NCBI GenBank assembly: GCA_033032865.1
Contig: JAWHQI010000075.1
Coordinates: 1 to 64,000, forward strand
Direction of reading: 5' to 3'
From: Dactylorhiza incarnata
Lineage: Eukaryota; Streptophyta; Magnoliopsida; Asparagales; Orchidaceae
Length of the DNA: 64,000 bases
Shown here: positions 34,504-44,265 of the stretch, one piece after another
Layout of the letters: each line of letters begins with the position of its first letter
How positions within the stretch are numbered: the stretch's first letter is position 1
The notes under the pieces: model-generated
Databases searched by the model: none
The model's input: only the letters and a program-made list of their open reading frames with translations
What the model was told of the DNA's origin: nothing
Made by a program: the position numbers and the translations under genes

Positions 34504-35919
34504 CTAACGAATAAGAGTTTTAGGTATCCAAATGGGACCAAGTGTGGTGGTTCCTTTGGGTACCCCAATATAACGTGTTGGCTTGTGGGGAGATAGTGAT
34601 GAATGGGTCCTTTTATGTGAAGTTAATGTTTCATTTTTAACTTTGGGCCTCCATTCAAATCGTGGTTTAATGTTATTCTTATGCTTTAAATTTTCATTGT
34701 ATTTATCATTATTTTGAAAATTATAATTGAAAGTATCGATCATAGAAAATTTGTGTAATTTTAATTTTATGTCAGGAGAAACATGATTTTGTAAATAATG
34801 GTGATTTTGATTTACAAATACTTTGTGTTTCTTACTCCCATTATTAGGCTTAGTAGATATTTCTTGATATTGTGAATTTTTATTTATAATTTTCAAAAGC
34901 AAGTTGATTTTTTATTTTAATTCATCATTCTTGATCTTAAAATTATGCCTAGCTTTATTACAAGCTATTGTGCAATTTTTAAGAGTGGAAACAATAGAGT
35001 CAATATGATTTTGATAGTTAATTCTAAATTCCTCAAATGTTTCGTCAATCTCCTTGATTTCAATTTTATAATTTTGGCATGTAGCACAATCACTTTTCAA
35101 AGATGAATTTTCTAAAGATAATTTTCCATTGTGTTCTTTTACCAAAATATGTTCTTTTTCAAGTTCCTTGAATTTTTCTTTAACATCATTACAATCAAAA
35201 CAAGGTTTTATATTTTCATGGGTAAAACTAGATAAATCAAAATTTGATTCGACTTTAACTTTTGCTTTTAAACCTTTATTTTCTAAGTGCAATTTGCAAT
35301 TCACATTTTTCAATTTCTTAATTTTGTGCTTTGTAATTTGTAGCAATTGTAAAGTGGAAATAGAATTGCAAACAATAAGGGAATTTGATTTCCCTACAGT
35401 GTTTTTGGATGCGGTGAGATGTGAGCATAGAGTTCCTTTGTTATCTACATGTTTTCGGCATTCCTCTTCCAGAGATAGGATTTCTTCTTTTCCACTTGAT
35501 GTGCAATCCATTGATCCATCATGAGAGGAGCTTTCTTTGCCATTTGTGCAAGCTTGTACATTCTCCACTTCTTGTGTTTGTCCCATACCTGTGAGAGGAA
35601 AATCATACATTTCTTCAAGAAATTTCCATATTTTGTATGCACTAGAAAAACAATATATCAATTTGAAAATTTCGTGAAATAAAGCACAGAAGATACTATT
35701 CAAAGCATTTTCATTTACGTGACATTCTTGTTTATTTGTTTCATCCACTGGTCTTATTATTGTTATATTCTATGCTTCCATATCTAAAGTTTTAATAAAT
35801 TTTTCCATTAAAAATTTCCACCCTTTATAATTTCTCCCTTCGAATAAAGGTGGTGGAGGAGATTTTTCTTCTTCATAAAAATTCACCCCACTAATAGAAG
35901 CGAGATCATGAGACGTCAT
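34504..35919 (-). pseudogene. gag: Element C truncated gag
   Basis: Starts at the Met at 35917-35919 with PPPPLFEGRNYKGWKFLMEKF. A TAG at 35770-35772 stands where B and D have Trp (VWNITI, AWDIAI). The frame then reads through FSSAYKIWKFLEEMYDFPL and directly into a Ser/Glu-rich and coiled-coil tail (KLSLENSSLKSDC, IEIKEIDETFEEFRINYQNH). It ends RYIGVPKG...PIWIPKTLI. Length about 472 codons. Capsid and zinc knuckle are absent. The gene ends where protease would begin in a full Sirevirus. Confidence 0.85.
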
Positions 35920-35954
35920 TATTCCCGGTTGTTAGACCATTTTGGAATACAACC

Positions 35955-35966
35955 GCTCTGATACAA
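35955..35966 (-). other. Element C primer binding site
   Basis: The minus strand reads TTGTATCAGAGC beside the 5' LTR, the tRNA-iMet site with one change in its first bases. Confidence 0.78.
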
Positions 35967-35968
35967 CT

Positions 35969-37050
35969 TATTGGATCTATAGGCGCCCTTAGAGGGTGGG
36001 GGTGAATAAGGGTTTTAAATCTTTTATGTTATTTTGAAATACTTGAAATATTAGGAAATCAAAATAGTGAAAAACAAAGACAAATTAAGAGAAACAAAAT
36101 AGAGACATGATTTTATTTGTATGAAAAGTTGGATTACAAAACATGACTTCTTATTATGCTAGAAATCAAAGGCGAATAGTAAAAGTCTTTTTCATTTTCT
36201 ATCCCGACTCGTATCCCCACGAACTGGTGGCTTTAGCCTATCCTTATTGGATATGGACTCAAGCCGCTCTAGCCAATCCTCCCTCAGATATGGCCTCGCG
36301 CACACCCTAGATCTACACCCTAGACCTAGTCACCAACACGAAGCAAATTCCTCCCTAAGTCCTACCCAGACCTAGTCGCCAACACGAGGCAAATTTACTA
36401 AGCGATTACAAAAGATATGAAATAAAATAGCAACCACAATATTAAAATCTCCCTCTAAGAAACTTCTGAAGTTCAAGACGAGAGATGGCTGTAGGATAAG
36501 CAAGTTTGAAGCGATCGCACTTCAGATATAGTGTGATGAAGTCCTCCTTCAGAAACTCTCTAATATTTTGGTGGGAGATCAACCTTCAGCAGTATAAGGC
36601 TCTAGAAAATTGGCAATAAAACTCGCTCAAGGATGTGTGTTCAAAATGAGAGGAGAGGGTTCCTTTTTATAGCCTTGGAGCTAGCGCCTGCGCTAGCGCT
36701 ACCGTCGGTGCTATCCATGTTTAGGCAATATTTTGTGTGTGTGGATCTTCATTCCAAGGAAACCTTTCTAAAAATCCGCGCTACTACAAGCGTTATCCGC
36801 TACCGCCTGGCGCAATCGCCTTTTATACTTGCCGCTTGAACTTGCCTAATCAGAGCTAGTCCCCGCGCTAGGTGCTACCGCCTGCGTTAGTGGACATGTT
36901 GGAATTATGGCTTCAAATTTGGGGGAAACCTTCTTATGTTATCCTTGAGTCATATGGACTTGCTTCCTGCACATTTAAACACACAAGATCAAATACACAT
37001 AGGATTTGTTATTCTCAAACCTTGGAGATGTGGAAGACCATATTCCAACA
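35969..37050 (-). repeat. Element C 5' LTR
   Basis: The LTR is 1082 bases; its last dinucleotide in the reading sense is mutated (TA on the plus strand at 35969). TATA box on the minus strand at 36664-36671. Word array GCTAGCGC/TACCGCC at 36677-36895. Confidence 0.9.
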
Positions 37051-37055
37051 TGACC

Positions 37056-37440
37056 TTGTTCATGACTATGACTCTAATTGAATCCATCTTGTTTTTTAAT
37101 GCCCATTTGGTTCCAAATACAGGGTAATTTCATGGTCTCTTAACCAATGTCCAGACCTTGTTCCTCTCAAATTGAGTTAGCTCTTCTTGCATTGCAGATA
37201 TCTAGTGAGGGTCACTGTCTGCTTATTCAAACTTCTTAGGTTCATATTGTGAGAGAAAACACTACAACATTGTTTCATGTGTTATCTGATTCCTTGTCTT
37301 GACTCCCACAGTCAAATATCCTATAACTTGTGTTGTAGGATGATCCTTTAGGGTCATCCTGGTTCTTGTTTAGTTATTAAGGGGATTCTTTTCTTCATGA
37401 AGTTCCACTTGCTTATTGACCATTGGAGCACCATATTCAT
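37056..37440 (-). pseudogene. pol: Element H reverse transcriptase, N-terminal third
   Basis: Decayed frames read through the FGTKWAFKNKMD-type entry segment and the [19 protein letters not shown] segment just before the C insertion. Several stops and frame changes occur. It rejoins 28324-29053 across C. Confidence 0.75.
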
Positions 37441-37443
37441 TCT

Positions 37444-37943
37444 TTAGAATGATCTCAATGGCTGGTAGTTCAGGTGTTGTAAGCTCATCTTCATCTGCAG
37501 CAGAGTCTTCATCTGAATTAGTGTCAACTTTCTATTTCCCTTTGTCTTGACAATATGATGAATGATCCATGATGCTAAGCTTTTCAACTTGATATACAAG
37601 TTGGTCTTCTTCCTGCAAAATAGTGCTGGTGGAAGTTTCCTTCCCCTTATAAAAATGTTAGCTTCATCAAAGACCACATGCACTGACTCCTCAATTTTGA
37701 GAGAGCTTTTATTATAGCACCTATAGGCCTTTCTTGATGAGGAATATCCCAAAAATATCCATCATCAGCCTTCTTGTCAAATTTGGCAAGATGACTCTTC
37801 CCATTGTTTAGAATAAAGCAAGTACAACCAAAGATCCTAAAGTAAGTGAATATAGGTGCCTTTCCCTTCAATAACTCATAGGGGGTGTTCAATTGTGTCT
37901 TATGGATGAGACTTTTATTCAGAACATAGTTGGCAGCATTCAC
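37444..37943 (-). pseudogene. pol: Element H integrase C-terminus and linker to RT
   Basis: Two overlapping frames split by an indel. The upstream frame (37647-37943) reads AANYVLNKSLIHKTQLNTPYEL and FRIFGCTCFILNN. The downstream frame (37444-37752) reads [23 protein letters not shown] and an acidic Met-rich linker. Both match the same part of A. Confidence 0.88.
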
Positions 37944-38510
37944 TCCCTCAGCTCAAAAGGACTTTGGCAAGTTGGATTCAGCCAATAATGTCCTTCCCAA
38001 TTCAATTAAGGTTCTATTTTTCCTTTCAGCCACCCCATTTTGTTGGGGGATTCTAGGAGCTGAAAAGCTTTGGCTTATCCCTTCATCCTCATAGAATCTA
38101 CACATTAACTAATTTTTAAACTCGGTACCATAATCACTTCTGATCACAGCAACCTGAGTTTTTAATTCAGATTGAATCTGTCTAATGAATCTTGAGAGAA
38201 TGTTGAAGGTGTCTGACTTAGCTTTTACAAAGTACACCCACCTGAATCTAGAAAAGTCATTAACAATAACTAGAGTATGGGACTTACCTGCTAAGCTCTG
38301 AGTGGAGATAGGACAAAATAGGCCTATGTGCAACAGGTATAGGGTTCTTGGGGAATCATTCTTACCAATTAGTTTGAATGATGATTTGATCTACTTTCCT
38401 TGTTGGTAGGCTCTACAGAGATGGTCTTTATTAAACTTACCTGTTGGTAAGCCACTTACTAGGTTAAGCATAAACAATTTAGCAATAATATTAAAATTTA
38501 GGTGACTTAG
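37944..38510 (-). pseudogene. pol: Element H integrase core and zinc finger
   Basis: Frame 38109-38333 reads LVIVNDFSRFRWVYFVKAKSDTF and RSDYGTEFKN, with the first two catalytic acidic positions. The ERKNRT block follows at about 38010-38040 after a break. The upstream zinc finger reads CRAYQQGK, with the second Cys changed to Tyr. It is broken by stops. Confidence 0.88.
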
Positions 38511-38960
38511 TCACCTATAACACAACTCATTGTTTTCTAACTGAGAGTTAAATAAGCAGATGTCTGACTTAGTATACTCAAAATCTACAATATAGACCTT
38601 ACCTCTTCTAATACCAGTCAATACAATTTGGTTAGTTATAGAACTAACTATATGACATAAATACTTAGTGAATACTACTTTGTATTCACCATCACATAGC
38701 TGACTAATACTAATTAGATTATGTTGAAGTCCTTCAACATAAGCTACCTTAGAGAAGGAGATTTCCCCAATTCTGAGCAAACCATATCCTTTGGTTTAAC
38801 CAGAGTGGGAATTCCCAAAAATTACCTTAGGCCATTCCTTGGCCTTGTAGTTTTCCAGCAATTCTTTTGCTCTAATCATATGCATGGAGCATCCACTATC
38901 CAGATACTACTACTAGTTTGTGTTGAACTGCTTCCTTTCTGTACATGAAATAAACCATTA
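38511..38960 (-). pseudogene. pol: Element H aspartic protease
   Basis: YLDSGCSMHMIRAKELL lies at about 38860-38915 and holds the DSG active site. It is followed by KVIFGNSHSG, a stop, then the open frame 38511-38780 with GLQHNLISISQLCDG and VLTGIRRGKVYIVDFE. Same order as protease of A. Confidence 0.88.
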
Positions 38961-39646
38961 GTATAGACCCTCACTTGCTGGGGTCACTTTCTTCTATCAT
39001 CGTATGGAGTTATGAAAGAATAAGTTGCTCTTTCAGTATACCCATTAAGGTGTGCCTAATTTTAGAACAGCAGAAACATCTAGGAATATAAGTAGGGAGA
39101 TATCTAGATGTTTGAAAATTTCTTGCTGGAAGCATGCATCAAGAAGAAATCAATGCATCTTTAGAGTTGCGTCGAGTGTAATTCAACGTGTATGCATAGT
39201 TACGTCGATAATAATTTGATGCAGAATATTGGTTCTGTCGAATAGAATTTGACGCACCCTCATACTTACTTCGAGTTGATGTCGAAGCATATGCGGAACT
39301 CCGTCGAGTTTCATTCGACGCATCTTTAAAACTGCATAGAGTTCTGGTCGACGCATAATTATTTTTATTAAGATTTTTATAATTTTTATTTGGCTTTTCT
39401 AAGTGGTGTTTACCTAGAATCCTAGTTTGATTAGTAATGTTTACCCTATTGAATATTATGATTTTATTAGGGTTATTATTTTATTCTTCACATGATTCTA
39501 AGTTGTTATTAAGTCTATTTATACTAGACCTAATGAATGCTACATGATTTTCCAAAACAAGTTTGATAGGGATTAGTGTGCTGGTGGATGGTAGTGATTC
39601 TAGATCAAGATGGTTAAATCTCTTGGAGTGATTTTGTGAGATGTCC
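38961..39646 (-). pseudogene. gag: Element H gag-protease spacer with GTCGA words
   Basis: Too decayed for a continuous frame. It holds about eight GTCGA(A/G) words between 39165 and 39355, at the position of the 3590-3705 cluster in A. The stretch 39360-39640 is AT-rich with no other feature. Confidence 0.55.
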
Positions 39647-40106
39647 TCAACCTTTTAACTCCTCCATTGTGACCTCAAAGGCATTTGTCTTTGTAAGTTC
39701 TCGCTTTAAATCAGAATTTTCATTAGTTAATGTGTATATTTCTTTTTCTTTCTTAAACATCTGATTTCTTATATCATAGTTAACTGAGTGCAAATTGTCT
39801 TTCCTAAGGTCTTCTAGTTCTTTTCTGATTATGTTAAGTTCTTTTTGGCTGTTAATATAATCTTGACTGAATTCCTTAAAACAACCTTTAAAGTCTTCTG
39901 AGAAAAAGTCAAAATCATCAAAAATAGTTAGGTGATTTTCTACAATAGAGACTTCTAGAGAAATTAAGCAGGCTTCTTCAGTTGCACACTCTTCATCAAT
40001 ATCAGATGAGGAGGAGCATGGCTCAGACTCAGAATCACTCCAAGTTTCAGTAATGAAACCTTTCCCCCTTTTCTTATCCTTCTTCATGAAGGATTTCTTC
40101 TTGTGC
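39647..40106 (-). pseudogene. gag: Element H gag C-terminal acidic stretch and coiled coil
   Basis: The 146-codon frame starts MKKDKKRGKGFITETWSDSE, then a Ser/Asp/Glu stretch (EPCSSSSDIDEECATEE). A coiled coil follows (INSQKELNIIRKELEDLRKD, MFKKEKEIYTLTNENSDLKREL). It matches the A gag tail segment by segment. The part before it, with the zinc knuckle, is at 62306-62347 beyond element I. Confidence 0.88.
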
Positions 40107-40867
40107 TCCTTTGTAACGCCCCAGAATTTTTGATTTATAGTTAAATCGTTAATTTCGTCGAAGCGAGCGCGTTACCATCTTAGGTGCGTCACGGTAGTTC
40201 ATCTCGAGTGTTCGCGAGGTTGCGTTTGATAAAAATATTTATTTATCCTGGTATGAAATATTTAATTAGCTTATAAAATATATTTTATAAGAATTCCTTA
40301 TCAAATTCTGTACAAATTTATCTATATATTCTTATATATATATATATATATATCCTTATAAAAATATGTATATATAAACTTTTATAAAAATCTGCTTAAG
40401 ATTTTGTGCTTGGGAAAGTGAGTGGGATCCAGTAAGGACCCACTCCCTTCTTTTATTTAGTTTTTTTTTCGTTTCTCCCGAGGAAAACTGGTCCTTTTTC
40501 TTCTTTTTCTTCTTCTTCTTCTCCTTGTATCGTGAACTCCATGGGAGAGGGAGAAGGTCGAGGGTTAGGTTTTTCGTCGAAGGTTGTTTCTGGTGGTGGA
40601 GGTGGTCGGATCTCTCGCCTGAGCGGGGTTTAGGAGAGCTCTCATCGAGCGCTTCATCGGTGAAGGAGGTTTTGCGACGTTGGCTTTTGGTAAAGGCAAG
40701 CAAGATTTTCCTTCTCTTTTTCTTCTTCTTCTTCTTCTTCTCTGTTTTTGACCAAACCTGGTCATATATTTCTTTTTTCTTATTTTTCCTAAAGTTAAAA
40801 TGGGAAATATATTAGACTGGGCTTGGATTTAGGCTTGAAATTGTCTGGACTGGGCGGAATTGTTGTG

Positions 40868-40945
40868 CCAAATTAGAAATCGACGAACCTTCACGTCGAT
40901 CGACGGGAGCTCCCGTCGATAGACGGGAGCCTTTGCCGATTTTTT
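40868..40945. repeat. CGTCGATCGACGG palindromic words, LTR I (5' copy)
   Basis: ATCGACGAACC, ACGTCGATCGACGGGAGCTC and CCGTCGATAGACGGGAGCC occur in a row, with overlapping palindromes GTCGATCGAC and GGGAGCTCCC. The partner at 60738-60880 is longer, with about six words. Confidence 0.82.
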
Positions 40946-41251
40946 CCTTCTTTTTGAAAAAAAAAAGAAAAGAAAGAAAAGAAAATGTTTTTATTTGTAT
41001 TCTTTCTTGATCCTTCCCGCGTCACCCCGATAAACTCCGTTAGGTGGGCTTGTATGGTAAGGATTTTGTTTCCTTTGGGGTGTTCTGTATATCCTAAGTT
41101 TTTGTGATGACCCTTTTGTCGAATGTTGCTATGTTTATGATAAGTTGATGTCGGTAAATTGTTCTTAGAGGTTATTCTGATCGCTCATTGCAGGGTTCTT
41201 TTTGCGTTATGGTAAGTTGGTAATGTGAAGTATTTTTCTTTTGTTGTTGAC

Positions 41252-41443
41252 CAGTTTGACCATCACCTCTGAGCCGCGATGGCGGACACATGATTGGCTT
41301 TAATCAGTTTGACCATCACCTCTGATTCGCAGTGGCGGACACCTGGTTGGCCTTAATCAGTTTGACCATCACCTCTAAGCCGCACTGTCGAACACTTTTT
41401 GGCTTGATCGATTTGACCATCACCTCTGAGCCGCAGTGACGGA
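41252..41443 (+). repeat. 53-base tandem repeat in LTR I (left part)
   Basis: The unit begins CAGTTTGACCATCACCTCTG and contains GGCGGACAC and GGTTGGC. Starts are at 41252, 41305, 41358 and 41409. The fourth copy is cut by E and continues at 56467; a fifth follows to about 56530. The 3' LTR has five matching copies at 61180-61445. Confidence 0.88.
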
Positions 41444-41915
41444 TGTAACAGTTTTTAAGACCCCATTGGTTGATCCCAATAGGTCCTTGGTGCTCTATGG
41501 GGACCCCTAATGGGTTAGGTATGTTATGGTAGGGTCAGAGGATCAAGGTGAGGCCCTAAAGATCAACCCTAGGCTTGTTAAATAGAAATTATTATTTGCA
41601 GACGACTGTGGTTTTCTCCTTCTTGCCTATGTTCACATGGTCTTAAGTGCTTCCTATGATTTTGTCATGACCTGGTCATGACAAAACCATAGGAAGCACT
41701 TAAGACCATGTGAACATATGCAAGAAGGAAAAAACCACAGTGGTCTGCAAATAATAATTTCTAGTTTATCAAACATGCTACTTTTCTTCTATGGTGATCG
41801 ATATGGCCGTCAGGATCGACATTTTGTAGTGGCGACCTTCCCGAGTGATGGTGTTACCGCAAAGTGGTAGTTTTGGGCATAAGTCCCGGGTTTTAAAAAA
41901 AAAGGGGGTCTTACA
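41444..41915 (+). repeat. Element E 5' LTR, rearranged
   Basis: Keeps the first seven bases TGTAACA. Then 41470-41580 is an inverted copy of the LTR start (matches the minus reading of 51765-51880). Next is a 177-base foldback (41585-41761). Finally 41762-41915 matches the LTR end (GTGATCGATATGGCC, GGCGACCTTCCCGAGTG, GGGGTCTTACA). About 4.3 kb is lost relative to the 3' LTR, yet both outer ends and the duplication are intact. Confidence 0.82.
41585..41761. repeat. Large foldback (88-base arms) in E 5' LTR
   Basis: The left arm begins GAAATTATTATTTGCAGAC and the right arm ends with its complement. The centre near 41673 is GTCATGACC T GGTCATGAC. The arms match almost throughout, with a few mismatches around 41604 and 41625. 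The 3' LTR has only a short form of the core, at 51731-51761. Confidence 0.9.
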
Positions 41916-41919
41916 AACC

Positions 41920-41930
41920 GGTATCAGAGC
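41920..41930 (+). other. Element E primer binding site
   Basis: GGTATCAGAGC four bases inside the 5' LTR end; the first base of the usual TGGTATCAGAGC is changed. Confidence 0.8.
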
Positions 41931-42016
41931 AAACCTCGATCCGAAGAAAAGAAGTCCACAAACCCTAGGCCACCCCACACGAGTTTAGTTTGAGGACAAA
42001 CTAAGCAGCGGAAGCA

Positions 42017-42822
42017 ATGGTGTGCCCATATGGGGAATCACATGAAAAGTCCACTTTAACTGAAATTTTAGGCAAACCCTCTTACGAGTGTCAATTTTCT
42101 TCTGTAGCTCGCGACAAACCATACCCCACAGCACGGAGTGCCTCCGACTCCAAACGTCGTCCCACCACCACCAACTCCTATACCATTTCAGCAAACGTAG
42201 ATGGGGCAGACACTGACTTCCATACTGGTGGCATTCAGGGCACAGCAGGCCCTGGCTCCTCATCCAAACCCCAGGGCGAACTGGATGAGTGCCTTCCGAG
42301 GACTTTCCCCTCCATCATACCTTGGGACAGAGGCAGTGGTTTGGACTGAGGAGTGGGTAGACATCATATATGAGATGCTGGCAGGGATAGACCGACGGAC
42401 ATGGCAGTACCCCTAGTAGTTTCGTGTCTGGAGTCTCATGCGAAGAGGCCGTTGAAGTCACTACTAAACACCACCTATGCTGGACTGGAGGCGGCTGACA
42501 TCTCATGGGATGAGTTCAAGACGGTGCTACTGGAGCACTACGTACCGCAGTCAGCAAGCGATGAGCTAGAAGACAGGTTCCTACAGTTGAGGCAGGGTAG
42601 CAGGATAGTGGTGGAGTATCACCAGGAGTTCACACACCTTGCCCTGTTTGCGGACTCCTATCAGCTGGATGATGCACGCTATGCAAAGAGATTCAACAAG
42701 GGCCACCATGATGAGCTGAGGCAGACACTCCTCTTTGTTTCTGACGGCAGTATGGACAAGATCTTGGAGATGGCCAAGAAGCTGGAAGCCGTCAAGCACC
42801 TTGTTCGAGGTTGGAAGAGGCC
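42017..42822 (+). pseudogene. gag: Element E gag, N-terminal and capsid part
   Basis: Frame 42201-42416 reads ANWMSAFRGLSPPSYLGTEA and VVWTEEWVDIIYEML. A frameshift near 42400-42417 leads to 42401-42822 with ISWDEFKTVLLEHYVPQSA, EDRFLQLRQGSRIVVEYHQE and ILEMAKKLEAVKHLV. This is the Retrotrans_gag capsid of Ty3/gypsy elements. Element D interrupts it after GWKRP, at AGGCC. An upstream frame at 42017 is the same gene in another register. It is not functional as it stands. Confidence 0.9.
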
Positions 42823-44006
42823 TGTTGGATCGGTCTGCACCCTTAGAGGGGGGGGGGGGGGTGAATAAGGGTTTTCAAAAACTTTAGATTTATTTAGAAA
42901 GACTTTGGAATATTGCAATATTAAAACAAGAAGTCAAGTAAAACAAAAGGAGAGACAAGCTTTATTGATAGTAAATAAGTTTTACAAAACTTGATCTCAA
43001 TGACGCTAGAGATCGGGGGCGAATAATAAAAGCTCTTTTCATTTTCTATCCCGACTCGCTTCCCCACGAACTGGTGGCCCTAGCGTTCTCCTTCCCGGAT
43101 TCAGCCTCATGCCGCTCTAGCTAATCCTTCCCCGGATGTGGCCTCGAGCACCCCCTAGACCTAGCCTAGATCTAGTCGCCAACACGAGGCGAATTTCATC
43201 CGTAAGTCCTACCCCAGACCTAGTCGCCAACACGAGGCGATTTCACTACCGTTTACAAAGAAAGATAAATAAAATAATAAAAACTTCCCTTAAGATGAAC
43301 TTCTGAAGATGGAGGCGAAGATCCGCTGTAGAATCAGCGTTTGTCGAAGCGGACTTCATCTGGATTCGACGTGATGGAATTCTCCTTCAGAAATTGGCAG
43401 AGCTTCGCTGGGATCTCAAATTTCAGCCAAGACAAGCCTCTGGAATTCTAGCACTGTCTCTCTGAGGTGTATGCAATAGGTGTGTCGAAAACAAGAGGAC
43501 AGGGGGTCCTTTTATAGCCAAAGCGCTACCGCCGGCGCTACCGCTACCGCTATCCCTGATTAAGTAACATTTTGCGCGGCAGGATCTTCAATTCGTGGCA
43601 ACATTTTGCTCTATGCCTCTTGTGCGCCATGCTACCGCCAGCGCTAGTAGCTACCGTCGGCGCTATCCCTGATTAAGTAACATTTTACGCGGCAGGATCT
43701 TCAATCTGCGGCAACATTTTGCTCTATGCCACTTGTGCGCCATGCTACCACCATCGCTAGTAGCTACCGTCGGGCGCTAGCTCCTTCTATATAAGCCGCC
43801 GGAATTGCGTTAATCATCGCTAGCGCCAGGCGTTATCGCTACCGCCGGCGCTAGTGGCCATGTTGGAATTCTGGCCTCAATTTTGGGGACAACCATCCTT
43901 GAGTCATGTGGACTTTGATTTCCTGCACACTTAAACACACAAGATCAAATACACATAGGATTTGTTATTCTCAAACCTAGGAGATGCGGAAGATCATGTT
44001 CCAATA
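42823..44006 (-). repeat. Element D 3' LTR
   Basis: Has a 14-G run near 42848 (the partner has 8). TATA box on the minus strand at 43510-43516 (CTATAAAAGG). Word array GCTACCGCCGGCGCTA at 43520-43860. The first base pair of the minus-strand start is decayed (plus ends CCAATA). Confidence 0.93.
43520..43860. repeat. GCTACCGCCGGCGCTA word array, D 3' LTR
   Basis: Words AGCGCTACCGCCGGCGCTAC (43524-43543), CTACCGCCAGCGCTAGTAGC, CTACCGTCGGCGCTATC and CTACCGCCGGCGCTAGTGG, inside a two-fold repeat of about 120 bases (unit with GATTAAGTAACATTTTGCGC). The partner array is 49690-50040. Confidence 0.88.
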
Positions 44007-44265
44007 AACTCCCCTTTTGATAATAACAAATCCATTAATGATAAATCAAAGCATTAATAGATAAGCATGATGAAACTAAACTTGTGTGTGTGAGAGAGTG
44101 ATGACTTAGGATAATTATTGATTTTAGCATTTAGAATTGCTCCCCCTAAATACATGCTCCCCCTAAGTGAATGCTCCCCTAATATGTAAGCTATCATCTT
44201 AATTTGTCATGTTGGGTTTTTGATAGCGGGTTATATTTATCATGTTAGTTCTCCCCCTTTGTTAT
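44007..44265 (-). other. Element D polypurine tract and extra tracts
   Basis: The minus strand reads TCAAAAGGGGAGTT beside the 3' LTR. More GGGGGAG tracts lie near 44143, 44158, 44176 and 44252. Same layout as B and C. Confidence 0.82.

Larger units (their letters stand above)
29054..37050 (-). mobile_element. Element C: non-autonomous Sirevirus-like element with antisense ORF
   Basis: LTRs 29054-30130 (1077 bases) and 35969-37050 (1082 bases) flank 5.8 kb. It sits inside the H reverse transcriptase between NK and ARLVAQGY. The flanks TAGCG (29049-29053) and TGACC (37051-37055) are a decayed duplication; in the reading sense they are CGCTA and GGTCA, and GGCTA restores the RT codons. The interior has short gag (minus), antisense ORF (plus), polypurine tract and hairpin module. 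There is no pol. Confidence 0.93.
37056..40111 (-). mobile_element. Element H, middle piece (pol N-terminal half and gag tail)
   Basis: Continues the H reading order on the minus strand from gag coiled coil (40087) through protease and integrase to the N-terminal RT (37056). It is bounded by the C insertion on the left and the I insertion on the right. The last five bases, TCCTT (40107-40111), are the left target duplication of I. Confidence 0.92.
40112..41443 (+). repeat. Element I 5' LTR, left part
   Basis: Starts TGTAACGCCCCAGAATTTTTG, matching 60007 on (TGTAATGCCCCATAATTTCC). It holds an (AT)n tract near 40333-40352, CTT-rich stretches near 40500-40540 and 40720-40742, and the CGTCGATCGACGGGAGC words at 40868-40935. 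From 41252 it has the 53-base tandem repeat. Confidence 0.9.

Noticed and set aside
35129..35524. 131-codon plus ORF in element C, and the similar 48088-48570 in D
   Set aside because: Both are complements of the coiled-coil gag; the Phe/Ser/Leu-rich content mirrors Lys/Glu/Asn codons.
41585..41761. Foldback read as a DNA transposon or MITE
   Set aside because: No target duplication of its own; arms extend the hairpin of the E LTR and lie inside LTR ends with the ACGGA duplication.
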